Shown in pieces: positions 42,794 through 51,800 of a stretch of 64,000 bases of DNA. The translations under genes and the position numbers were made by a program. Every line of letters starts with the position of its first letter. The stretch's first letter is position 1. The notes beneath the pieces were generated by a model. It searched no databases. It was not told the origin of the DNA and saw only the letters and a program-made list of their open reading frames with translations. The DNA comes from Rhodospirillales bacterium 24-66-33 (GTDB taxonomy: Bacteria > Pseudomonadota > Alphaproteobacteria > Reyranellales > Reyranellaceae), in the NCBI GenBank assembly GCA_002281855.1, contig NCHQ01000021.1, positions 44,671 to 108,670 on the forward strand, in the 5' to 3' direction.

Positions 42794-43214
42794 GAACGAG
42801 CTCCAGGTACTGATTGATGCCGGCCGCAGGGCGCCAGAGTTTCGAGGGCAGCTCGTGCCGCCAGTTGTCATGGCCGACGATGCTTTCGCGATCACAGGGC
42901 AAATACAGCGCAGTGCCGCCCTTCCATTCGGGGCGGAACACCGTGCCGAGCCGCCCGCCTTTGCTGCGCGGCCAGCGTGCCACGGGCAAAACGGCGTTCT
43001 TCTCGGGATCCCACGGCCCACCGGTCGGCGGTTGCTGCGGGTAGCCGGCGCAGTTGAGGCGCAGAACGTAGGCGTGGCCGTCGGCCGCGGTGACGGCGAT
43101 CACCACGTGCGGCCAGGCGATGCCGATCAGGCGCCAGCGGCCTTCCAGCTGGGCGAGGCGGAAAGCAGGCTTTCCGATGTCGGCGCAAAAAGCCCGCTCA
43201 TCCGGGAGGCTCAT
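42741..43214 (-). CDS. bilB: E2-like conjugating enzyme of the Bil system (BilB)
   Basis: A 157-aa protein with the layout of divergent bacterial E2 enzymes. A UBC-like beta meander ends in YPQQPPTGGPWDPEKNAVLP (about residues 58-77), followed by GGTALYLPCDRESIVGHDNW (about 99-118), whose Cys in the YLPCD motif is the probable thioester cysteine. The C-terminal helices contain LWRPAAGINQYLELVHELL. It is encoded directly after bilA (10-base gap) and overlaps bilD. No signal peptide; cytoplasmic. Confidence 0.8.
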   Translation of the reverse strand: MSLPDERAFCADIGKPAFRLAQLEGRWRLIGIAWPHVVIAVTAADGHAYVLRLNCAGYPQQPPTGGPWDPEKNAVLPVARWPRSKGGRLGTVFRPEWKGGTALYLPCDRESIVGHDNWRHELPSKLWRPAAGINQYLELVHELLNCADYCPSVGAAA

Positions 43215-43224
43215 ACGCCGCTCC

Positions 43225-43716
43225 TTAGCCGTTGATGCGCTCGTTGGGGACGAGGTCGAAGGCGACCTTGCAGGCCGGGCAGGAGGCGATCGTGCCCAGA
43301 TGCGTGCCCGGATCCGGCCGGTCCTTGGTGCCGGCGATCTGGAGCACGTGCTCGCCCGCCTCCTGCGGCGTCATGCCGAACTTCTTCTCGGCAACCCAGG
43401 TCTTGACTCGTTCCACGGTCGTGCTCGGTCCGAAGCGGTGGTGTACGGTCTCGCCGTTGAAGGTGATGGCCACCGCCACATGGCGGCAGCGGTGCAGGTG
43501 GGCCTTGATGGCGGACTGGCCGGCGCGGTCGCCTATCAGGCTGCGCTCATCCATCGGCTCGTCGCGGTCCTCGAGATAGATCAGGGTCTCCTTGTCGAGG
43601 CCGTGCTTCTCGATGATCGCGATCTTGATGGCGGCGAAGGTCTGATCCGGGTTGGCTTCGAAATGCGCGATCTCGCGGATTCCCTCGCCCTGGTAGAAGA
43701 CGTCGATTGAGGTCAT
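43225..43716 (-). CDS. bilA: Tandem ubiquitin-like modifier, ISG15-like (BilA)
   Basis: A 163-aa protein made of two consecutive beta-grasp units. The first spans about residues 2-62 (IDVFYQGEGIREIAHFEANP to LIYLEDRDEPMDERSL). The second runs from about 72 to the end (VAVAITFNGETVHHRF, VERVKTWVAEKKFGMT, ending VPNERING). The protein ends in glycine, as expected of a modifier activated directly by an E1. This tandem-Ubl form is what distinguishes Bil systems from single-ubiquitin loci. The ATG at 43716 has AGGAG eight bases upstream. It is the first gene of the operon; a shared promoter-like element lies 63 bp upstream. Confidence 0.82.
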   Translation of the reverse strand: MTSIDVFYQGEGIREIAHFEANPDQTFAAIKIAIIEKHGLDKETLIYLEDRDEPMDERSLIGDRAGQSAIKAHLHRCRHVAVAITFNGETVHHRFGPSTTVERVKTWVAEKKFGMTPQEAGEHVLQIAGTKDRPDPGTHLGTIASCPACKVAFDLVPNERING

Positions 43717-43778
43717 GTGAAGCACTCCTTGCTGGGATCAGGAGTGCGGCCCCTTTGCCATTCTCCGTCCCTTCAAAA

Positions 43779-43810
43779 GGTGATCGGAAAAATCAGCAAG
43801 GCCCGGAAAG
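43779..43810 (-). promoter_or_regulatory. Island promoter-like element, copy A (upstream of bilA)
   Basis: Read on the minus strand: CTTTCCGGG, 15 bases, CGATCACC (43810 to 43779). The CGATCACC block starts 63 bp before the bilA ATG. The same two blocks with 15-16-base spacing occur upstream of the sigma-like gene and of the SbcD-like gene. Downstream of the second block, copies A and B also share TGAAGGG. Confidence 0.7.
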
Positions 43811-43826
43811 GCCGTGACGATCTTTT

Positions 43827-46800
43827 TTAGGAGAGGTCCAGCGATCCGTTCGGCGTTGCAGGGCAAATGAAGAAATGAGGGCAGCGCGGACAGGTGACGG
43901 CGTCGATCTCGGTCGGGAAGTCTCCGGCCTTGATCCCGGAAAGCATGATTTGTGTCTCATCGCGTCGATTGTCGAACTTCTCGTCGCTAAGCTCGACGAA
44001 CTCCATGACGCCGTCAGTCAGGTGCAAGGCCTCGACCACGAACCCGTCCTTGAAATGCACCTCGCCAGCGAGACGGTAGAGAGTGTATTCGAGCCCATCG
44101 TATTCCCTCTGCGTCCTGTACCCGGTGCGCACGCGTCTCAACACGACCTTGCCGTCGAGCGTTTCGGCCCGTTCGTTAGGTTCGACAACGACGCGGCCGT
44201 TCGGAAAATCGATGGCGAGCGGCTCCGATTGCTGGAATCGTCGACCCGCCCCTGAACGTACCAACGCGCCGACCAGGCGGGAGGCGAGCCGCCGGTAATC
44301 ATCAGTAAAGGCATGGCCCTGGGGACCGCGATCTTGCCAGATCGACTCGAAGGCCGCCACCGCGTCAGCTTCCGCGGGATTGCCCTCTAGCCGCGCCTGC
44401 GACATCCAGCGGATCAGCTCATAAAGGCAATCATGTGTGCGAGCGAAGGCTGTCGCCTTACGGGCTCCCCCTAAGCCCAGAACGTGCGTGTAGAAGAATC
44501 GACGCGGGCATTTCTGATAGAGCTCGAGTCGCCGATCGGAGAGGATCCAGTCAGGGCCGTAGGTGATTTCGATGGGCTGCGGACGCGGGGAATCGCGCGG
44601 CAACGGGACAGTCGGCGGAGAAGCCGTCTCGCGCACCAGCCGCGACAAGGGCTTGGTCAGAAGCTTGGACGAAGATCGGTTGCCCCCTTTTGGGTAGAGG
44701 CGCGTCTGGTATAGCCGCAAATGCGTGCGCGCACGCGACATCGCCACAAAGAACAGACATTCCTCCTCCATGGCGTGGGAGCGCTTGGCTTCGTCTGAAA
44801 CGCTGCCCTGCGCACCCGCGATGAGCCCGACCGGCGGCGGACAGCGTTGGCCCGTGTAGGAGGTCGGGAAGCTTCGCGTCCCAAGGCCAGGTACATGGAC
44901 GGCCTCGAACTCAAGTCCCTTGCTCCCATGAACCGTCATCAGCCGGACTGCATCCATGTGGAGGGCAGAGGCCGGCACTTGGCGTAGATCGCGCTCTTCT
45001 GCGAGCAGGACGAGCTGGCGGACGCGATCGAGAGCGCGTTGAATCGGAAGGCCGAACCCGACCGGGCTGTGGTCACGCAGGAAATTCAGAAACTGCCAGA
45101 CTGCAACACTGCGCATCCGAGCCGGGATCGTGGCCGCGCCGGCCATGCCGCGGCCGATGTCGGTTCGGTCGAGCAAGTAGGTGGTGAGAAAGTCCCAAGG
45201 CTGGCTTTGCAGGGCGAGGCCTTGCAGATCGGCCGAGAGCCGTCGGAAGCCGTCGACAGCCTCGTTGGACACGCCGGGCAGCGTAGCGAGGTCGGCGAGA
45301 CGCTCCAAGGAGCGCTTTCGCTCATTGCGCAAGTGAGTAAGAGCCGCGTGAACATCCTGAAGCGGAATGCCATATCGCGGTAGCGCACCCACGCGAACGA
45401 GCGCATCGCCGAAGGGATCCACTGCCAGGCTCATCAACGCCAAGAGGTCGCGGATTTCACCGCGTTCAAACAAGCTTCCTAAATGAAGGACCGGAATGTT
45501 TCGTGCCTCGAGAGCGGCGGCGATTTCATTCAGGCGTCGGTTGGAACGGCAGAGAACCGCCTGGTCGCGCAGCCGGACGCCCTTCCGCTCCAATTCTTGA
45601 ATGGCGGCGGCAATTCCCTCCTCTTCATCCTCATCGCGATCAAACTTGCGCAAATCAAGCCCGTCCGGACCGGCGCCACGATCCGCGGTGAGCTTGAGCG
45701 GCAGCATGTCCTTGGACGCACCCATATCCTTCGCGAATGCCATGAAGGCATCGATGATCTGCTGGGTCGAGCGGTAGCTGATGCCGAGTTGATCGATGTC
45801 GGCCGATGGAAACAATTCGGACTTGAAACCCGCCATGTTGGCGGAGGATGCGCCGCGAAAGCGGTAGATCGACTGTCGCGCATCACCCACGACCCACAGG
45901 CGCTTGCCGTCGCCGGCAATGGCCTTAACCAGGCGCACGCTCGCCCGGTTCACATCTTGGTATTCATCGACGAGAACATGGCGGTGCCGCAACTGAACGG
46001 CGGCTCGGATTGCCTCGCTACCTTCAAGGAGCCGGGTCGGCCCCATGATCAAGTCGCCGAAATCTACGGCCTTGTGGTCGGCCTTGGCGCGCTCGTAACG
46101 TTCGTAGACAGCAGCAATCTCCAGGCACTTCTGCGCGGCTACCTGTTTCTCCTCGTCTTCGCCCGCGTCCTCTTCCATCTGCTTGGCAAGAGCGAGATAC
46201 CCCTTGTCGTCGTAGAGTTCATCCTTGGCCCGTGAGATCGCGCCCAAAATCTCTTTGAGGATCAAAGCCGGATCCCAAAGATTGCGATAGTGAACAAGCG
46301 GCAAGGTGGGCAGGATTTCTTCAAGGACCGCAATCGCGTCGCTGCGATCGAACAGTGCCGGGTCGGCGGGAAGCTTGAACTCCTCGTAGTATCGGCGAAT
46401 GAGATCGAGCCCGAAGGCATGGAATGTGCCAATCCAAATCTTCGGAGCCTTTTCGGACACCGCAGCACTGACGCGCTCAGCCAGTTCACCAGCCGCCCGA
46501 TTGGAGAACGTCAATACAAGGATTGAAGCAGGATCGACCCCATCGTCCAGCAAAGAGAGAATTCGTCTGACCAGCGTCTTCGTTTTTCCGGTGCCAGGAC
46601 CGGCCTGGAGCTGAAACGGCGTACCACGATGCGCAGCCGCGCGGTCCTGCGCCGGATCCGGACGTGACGGACGGGCGAGGGGACTTTCCGCTTCTTCTTC
46701 TGTGGGAGCTGGGGGAAGAAGGATCGCATCGAGGATCTGCTGCCGCACTAGCGGGACGGGCAAGTCGAGCTGTCTCGAAATGTCCGAGGCGCTGGCGCCC

Positions 46801-47255
46801 TCTTCGACAAACAGCCGGCGGGCCAATGATCGCGGAAAAAGGAACTCGCGTGCGAATACATTGGCTTGTAGCTCTCGACGCTCATGCGCGCCATAGTCTT
46901 CAACGCGCTGAAGACCGACAGGCGCGGCTTCCATTGAACGCGACGGATCCACATCTTCCGAACTGCAGGTGGCCGATCCCCCGTGAATGCACTCGTGTCC
47001 TATTTCGTGCGCCACAACAAGCGCGCGTTGAGACGCTTCGCCAACTTGCTCGGCGAAGATCGTTCCGCTTTGATCGTCGAAAACGGCGCGTGCGCCTTTC
47101 AGCGCCGGGTCGCCGGTCGGCAGCCATGCCAATTCAAGCTCGAGATGCCTGATGGCGGCATCGATCAGCTCCAAGGGCTTCTTTGGGGGCGTGCCGCGCG
47201 CCACCTGATGATGCAACTGCTCCGCGGCAACACGGATGGGTTCAAACGAATCCAT
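43827..47255 (-). CDS. ImmA/IrrE metallopeptidase - UvrD helicase - degenerate nuclease fusion
   Basis: A 1142-aa three-part protein. Residues 1-~180 are an ImmA/IrrE zinc peptidase: HEXXH at 83-87 (AHEIGHECIHGG) and the downstream glutamate in RRELQANVFAREFLFP (about 126-141). Residues ~195-880 are an SF1A UvrD/Rep helicase: Walker A AGPGTGKT (218-225), Walker B LVDEYQDVNRAS, motif III VVGDARQSIYRFRG, and motifs V/VI VHGSKGLEFEAVH and VAMSRART. The C-terminal ~250 residues look like an AddB/Cas4-type nuclease domain with Fe-S cysteines (CPRRFF; CPRCPHFFIC) but without the usual acidic and lysine catalytic residues (VRTG where DYKTG is expected). It follows the small gene at 47258 by two bases. 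Confidence 0.85.
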   Translation of the reverse strand: MDSFEPIRVAAEQLHHQVARGTPPKKPLELIDAAIRHLELELAWLPTGDPALKGARAVFDDQSGTIFAEQVGEASQRALVVAHEIGHECIHGGSATCSSEDVDPSRSMEAAPVGLQRVEDYGAHERRELQANVFAREFLFPRSLARRLFVEEGASASDISRQLDLPVPLVRQQILDAILLPPAPTEEEAESPLARPSRPDPAQDRAAAHRGTPFQLQAGPGTGKTKTLVRRILSLLDDGVDPASILVLTFSNRAAGELAERVSAAVSEKAPKIWIGTFHAFGLDLIRRYYEEFKLPADPALFDRSDAIAVLEEILPTLPLVHYRNLWDPALILKEILGAISRAKDELYDDKGYLALAKQMEEDAGEDEEKQVAAQKCLEIAAVYERYERAKADHKAVDFGDLIMGPTRLLEGSEAIRAAVQLRHRHVLVDEYQDVNRASVRLVKAIAGDGKRLWVVGDARQSIYRFRGASSANMAGFKSELFPSADIDQLGISYRSTQQIIDAFMAFAKDMGASKDMLPLKLTADRGAGPDGLDLRKFDRDEDEEEGIAAAIQELERKGVRLRDQAVLCRSNRRLNEIAAALEARNIPVLHLGSLFERGEIRDLLALMSLAVDPFGDALVRVGALPRYGIPLQDVHAALTHLRNERKRSLERLADLATLPGVSNEAVDGFRRLSADLQGLALQSQPWDFLTTYLLDRTDIGRGMAGAATIPARMRSVAVWQFLNFLRDHSPVGFGLPIQRALDRVRQLVLLAEERDLRQVPASALHMDAVRLMTVHGSKGLEFEAVHVPGLGTRSFPTSYTGQRCPPPVGLIAGAQGSVSDEAKRSHAMEEECLFFVAMSRARTHLRLYQTRLYPKGGNRSSSKLLTKPLSRLVRETASPPTVPLPRDSPRPQPIEITYGPDWILSDRRLELYQKCPRRFFYTHVLGLGGARKATAFARTHDCLYELIRWMSQARLEGNPAEADAVAAFESIWQDRGPQGHAFTDDYRRLASRLVGALVRSGAGRRFQQSEPLAIDFPNGRVVVEPNERAETLDGKVVLRRVRTGYRTQREYDGLEYTLYRLAGEVHFKDGFVVEALHLTDGVMEFVELSDEKFDNRRDETQIMLSGIKAGDFPTEIDAVTCPRCPHFFICPATPNGSLDLS

Positions 47256-47257
47256 TT

Positions 47258-47914
47258 CTAATCCCGGAAGGACAGCAAGCGACGTTGCTGCGCCTCGGTC
47301 AATCCCGAACTCCTAACCGCTTGCTCGAAGGTCTGTCTTGGTACTGTCTTGGGCTTCCCTTCAGCCTTGTAGAGCTGGCGTCCAGCGGCGACGGACTCTT
47401 GTGCCGCGTAGAGATGGGCAGACATCGCCTCGAAATCTTCGTCTGTTTCCTCGGCGAGATGTCGGCAATACCCTTTTGGTATCGTCACAGGGTCTATGTT
47501 CCTGTCTCGCAGCTTCGACAGGAAAACATTACTGACATCGAGCTGTGACACGAGCCTGCGAAATTCTTGCCGATCGAGGTCTGCGAAAGGATTCGCAACG
47601 GAAGTCGTCGCGGCCCGCGCGGGCGGGGTCACCGCCCGCGCTTGCCGTCGTTCATAGAGTTGGTTCTCGAACTGGCTCATGACGCGCGAGACGATCGGGC
47701 TAATCGTGTCGGTATCGGCGGGAAAATCCTCCTCGTCGTTCCGATGCATCAGGGAGTCGATCGCAAGCTCAATGGCGAATTCGGTGAGCGCATTGGCATG
47801 GTTCGGATAGCGCCGAGCGAATTCGTCGAGCAGTTCGGCGTCCGGAACAGCCTTCGCCAGCGACATGGCGTACATGGCGTCTCGCAGGGACATCTGGGCG
47901 GCGGCGTTGATCAT
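47258..47914 (-). CDS. Unknown soluble protein between the sigma-like and IrrE-helicase genes; candidate anti-sigma
   Basis: A 218-aa acidic, helical protein with no membrane segment and no recognisable domain. The N-terminal half (MSLRDAMYAMSLAKAVPDAE, then HANALTEFAIELAIDSL) is amphipathic; a Pro/Ala linker follows at about 90-108; the C-terminal half contains DRQEFRRLVSQLDVSNVFLS, with a helix-turn-helix look. Its ATG overlaps the stop of the sigma-like gene (ATGA), and the helicase fusion starts two bases after its stop. Position between a sigma factor and an IrrE-type peptidase suggests it may be an anti-sigma protein and the peptidase's target; this is inference. Confidence 0.7.
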   Translation of the reverse strand: MINAAAQMSLRDAMYAMSLAKAVPDAELLDEFARRYPNHANALTEFAIELAIDSLMHRNDEEDFPADTDTISPIVSRVMSQFENQLYERRQARAVTPPARAATTSVANPFADLDRQEFRRLVSQLDVSNVFLSKLRDRNIDPVTIPKGYCRHLAEETDEDFEAMSAHLYAAQESVAAGRQLYKAEGKPKTVPRQTFEQAVRSSGLTEAQQRRLLSFRD

Positions 47915-48672
47915 AGGTCCTCCTTCAAAGTCTTGAGCTGCTTGTCGGCGCGCCGCAGTCGGCCACGGACGGTACGGCCTTTCACCTTCATGATTTTAGC
48001 GGTCTCGTCTTCTGTATGTCCGATGATACGCCGGAGGATGACAGCACGCTTTTGGTGGGCGGGCAGGCGATCCAGGGCGGCAATGACTTCTGGCAGATAG
48101 AGTGCGTTCTCTTGCGATGGACCAATGCTTGCCATCCGCGAGAGCCGCGCCAGCATCTCGTCGTCAAAGGCAGCTTCCCCTTCGCCGTCGTCGGTTTGGG
48201 GCAAATCGGTCAGCTCCTTGCGCTTTACCAGCGCTTTGCGGACGTGATCGATCCGAAGGAAGCGCAGAGCACGCAGAAACTTGCATTCATAGAAGTCCAA
48301 CTCGCCTTCGTGTCCTTCCGTGCCATCTTGTGTGAACATCATCGCGAGATCGCTGAGAATGTCGTGCCGGATGGATTCGGCGTTGCGTATCCGGCTATCC
48401 GGCACGGTCCGCTCGAGATTGGCTTCGGCTCGCTTGAGGAGCTGCGGCATCAGCACGCGCGCGACGCGGTCATCGCCACGGCGGATGGCATCGCGAATGA
48501 GATGAACCAGGCATTCCGATGGCAGGAGATCGTCGGACCGTGGATTCGTCTCACGCGTCCGGCGGGAGAGCGTGGCCCAATCCTGGGCCAGCGCGATGTC
48601 GATCTTCCCTTCGATGCCCGGCGGGCGGGTCAGGACGCCCTTGTCGTTCTTCTTCACCAATGGACGTGCCAT
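47911..48672 (-). CDS. Sigma-70-like (ECF-type) RNA polymerase sigma factor
   Basis: A 253-aa protein. The C-terminal region 4 helix-turn-helix is clear: ALDRLPAHQKRAVILRRIIG, then HTEDETAKIMKVKGRTVRG (about residues 195-235). The central part (ILSDLAMMFTQ to FLRALRFLRIDHVRKALVKR) fits a divergent region 2. Residues 1-90 are unlike standard ECF factors. I use the ATG at 48672 with an AAAGGGGG Shine-Dalgarno. It is the first gene of a three-gene operon and is preceded by the two-block element also found before the bil and SbcD-like operons, so it probably drives its own regulon. Confidence 0.8.
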   Translation of the reverse strand: MARPLVKKNDKGVLTRPPGIEGKIDIALAQDWATLSRRTRETNPRSDDLLPSECLVHLIRDAIRRGDDRVARVLMPQLLKRAEANLERTVPDSRIRNAESIRHDILSDLAMMFTQDGTEGHEGELDFYECKFLRALRFLRIDHVRKALVKRKELTDLPQTDDGEGEAAFDDEMLARLSRMASIGPSQENALYLPEVIAALDRLPAHQKRAVILRRIIGHTEDETAKIMKVKGRTVRGRLRRADKQLKTLKEDL

Positions 48673-48730
48673 ATCGCCCCCTTTCAGCAGCGAGTCTTGT
48701 TGGGCGTCCAATCCGGCCCGCCCTTCATCA

Positions 48731-48763
48731 GGTGATCGCAAAAAGAGTGGGACACCCGGAAGC
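48731..48763 (-). promoter_or_regulatory. Island promoter-like element, copy B (upstream of the sigma-like gene)
   Basis: Minus strand: GCTTCCGGG, 16 bases, CGATCACC (48763 to 48731). The CGATCACC block starts 59 bp before the sigma-like ATG. It shares CGATCACCT and TGAAGGG with copy A. Its location implies autoregulation of the sigma factor. Confidence 0.7.
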
Positions 48764-48835
48764 ACGCCGCCGGAAATATTTGGAAGGCACGATTACTCAA
48801 TCAAATCAGCAAGTTAGCTGAGCCGATAACACAAA

Positions 48836-51800
48836 TCATCGAAAATTGCCGGGATCCGGGCTTTCACGCTGCCTTTGAAAGTGCGCTGGCGGGCTGCCAA
48901 CCAGCGGCAGCGTGGCCTCGCCAACAGGAACTCCCAGGACCTTCCGAGCGACTTTCAAAAGATGCTCATGATGCGTGAAAAACAGGACCTGCGTCTTCTT
49001 CGCGAGCTCGCCCAACACGCGGAAGCCCGCGGCCGCCCGCTTGTCATCGAAATTAATAAACAAGTCGTCGGCAATGAATGGCATGGGTTCGGTGTGGTCG
49101 AGGTAGTCCTCGACCGCAGCAACCCGGAGCGCAAGATAGAGCTGGTCCGCCGTACCGGTGCTCATTCCGGCGACCGGCACCCGTCGGCCGTCCTGGCGGA
49201 TGCCAGTGAGCTGTACATTGTCTTGCTCGTCGAATTCGAGCTGCAGCGTTTCGAACGACCTGCAGGTGAGGATGGCGAACAGCTCGCTCGCACGCTTGAG
49301 CAGAGGCGCCTGCTTCTCTCGCCGGTAGCGGTCTATCGCCCATTGCAGCAACACGATCGCGGAACGCAGCCGGACGTACTGTTCGGCGATCTCGGTCATC
49401 TCGGCAAGCGCTGCCTGCCGATCCGCCGCGTCCCTCGCCGCCTTGTCGTCCCCGCCAACGGCCACGTAAGCCTGGCGAGCTGCGTTTCGGTTCTCGCGCG
49501 CCTCCATTAGGCGATTGCGCAATTCTTGCAGTTCCTCGGTGATCGTATGTTCCTTCGCCGCAATTGCGTCGAGGTCGCTGCCCGCGCACTCAGCGCTCAG
49601 ATCCGCAACCGAAAGACCGTCTCCGTCCTGCGTCAGCGCCGCTGTGAGGCGATCAAGTTCGACCTTCAGCATGCGCATCTCATCGGACCGCTGAATCGCG
49701 ATCCGAAGGTCGTCCATCGACGCAACGCCCGCCGCTCGCTGTAGCTGCGCGATGATTTCACGGGCTTCACTGCTCGACTCGCGCCACTCTGCGATCTTCT
49801 CCTGGACGTTGCCGATGTCCGAATCCTTCGCGGCTTTGAGATCGCGCAAGCGTACCGCCTCGGCGACCAGGCGATCAATCTCCAAGACCGCTTCCTCGGA
49901 GTCGGTGCCCTCCAGGTGTGGCGCGATGGATTGCGCCAACGCCGCCACATCGGCCTCGAACGCCCCAATATCCCGCTCAATCTTCTCGATCCGCTCATGC
50001 CGCAAGTCATTGATCCGGGCGGCCGTCTCGCGCATGTCGTCGATGGCGTTGATCTGCGCTTCGACGGTCTCGGGCGTGGCCATGGCGGGGAATTGCAGCA
50101 CCTTTAATGCCGTCTCCCAGGAGGTGCTCCACTCTTTCCATTTGGCTTCAGCTTCTTCCAGGGCCTTGCGCTTGCGTGCAACTGCGCTCGTCGCCTTTTG
50201 CCGTGCCGCATCAAGGTCCCGCCGGGTTTGGGCGGCATTCTCATGCGTGCGTTCCACGGCCGCGGCGGCCTCGATGACGAGATGCAGTGGCTGCATGACC
50301 AGCGAGGCTGTAGGGACCCCCAGCACATCAAGTTCGGCCAGGAGGATACGCTTGGCCTCGGCTTCACGCTGTTGCCACGCGCCAGCATGCCGCTCGGCCG
50401 TCCCCAGCTGCGCGACCAGGTCCACGATTTCGGATCGAATGCGCAGCCACTCAATCATCACATCGGGATCCTGGGGCGCGACGGGGGTTCCCGACCAAAG
50501 ACCGTCCCAGGCAGCATCCAGTACGGCGCGTTCTTCCGCGAGCGCCTTCTCTTCCAGGCTCAGCGAGCCTAGCAGGTCGTCCTGCTCGCTGATCTGTCTG
50601 CCGTTGACGGCAAGTTGCGCCGCGGCGTCTGCGTTCTCGCAGCGCCGATCCGCAGCTTCGTCGACAATGCGAATGGCGGCCTCGAATTCTCCCGCCAGCT
50701 CACCTGAGGGGCTGAACGCCGCTATTTCGTCTTCGGAAATCGCAACGCCTTCAAGATGGCGGCGCCGAATGATCGACCAGCCGGTGTTGCGCCGGCGGCG
50801 CAAACGTTCCAGCTCGTCGGCCCCCACGACGTGTTCGTCTGCGCTGAGACGCTCGTAGGCTTTTCGATGCCGTCCGCGCTCTTGCTCGGCATTGCGGATG
50901 CGTTCACGGCAGATTCGCTGCCGCTGTTCCAGACTGCGACGGGCTTCACGATGATCGTCAACCGAAGCCAACGGCGGAACGGGCATCGACTCCAGCGCCC
51001 CGTAGTCCGACACTGCCGGGTGCAAAGCTTTCAGCGCTCGGCCAATCGCGGTCCGCACCTCCTGCTCCTCGCGCCGCGAGTTCGCAATTTGGCCTGCGAA
51101 GTCGCCAAGTTCGCGGGCGGCCTTGATGAGCATCGCGAGCTTGGCGACGTCCGTCAGTGCGCCAAGCCTTTCTAGATCGGCAACGATCTCGCCGAGCTTC
51201 TCCTCGGCTTCGGCCACCGCGCTCTTGGCATTCTCCACCGCGCCCGACTGCACGCCATGGCGATTGAGCAACCCACGAAGGACCGCCACTTTGGCTTTGG
51301 CAGGGATGCGCGCGATCAGTTGATCGATATTGCCGCTCCACTCAAGCTCGGCCGCGAGGCGGTTGAGGCTTGCCACGGCTGCGGCCAGTTCCGCTCGGCG
51401 CTTGGGCAGGTCGGCTTTGCCAGCGCGAATCTGAATGCGACGATCACGGAGTTGGGCGATATCTTCAGCGCGCGCGAGCAGAGCGTCATCGAACGTCAAG
51501 GCAGCACGTTCGGCCTTGAGTGCCCCGATCTGCTCGCTCAGGGCCGAGATACGTGTCGTGGCCGCTGCTTCATCCTTCGCTGCCATTTCCAGAGCCTTGA
51601 AAGCGTCCGCCTCGAACGGGGTGACCTCCCCGAGCGCCTGGATAGCGCCTTGCGTCTCCTCGCGTTTGCGCACATCGCGGCAGACCCGGCGTATGCGGCT
51701 GAGCTTGCGCAGCTCCGCCGACTTGAGCTCGATTTCGCTTTCGATGGTACAGTAAGCATCGCTCGCCGTGTCGAATGCGCTCTTGAGCGACTGCCACTTG

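Noticed and set aside
40888..43716. CBASS type II locus (Cap2 E1/E2 and Cap3 JAB)
   Set aside because: There is no CD-NTase or effector gene, E1 and E2 are separate proteins, and a tandem-Ubl gene is present, which fits Bil instead.
47911..48672. RpoH- or RpoE-type housekeeping alternative sigma factor
   Set aside because: Region 2 and the first 90 residues are divergent, the gene lies in an accessory island, and the upstream element does not resemble RpoH or RpoE promoters.
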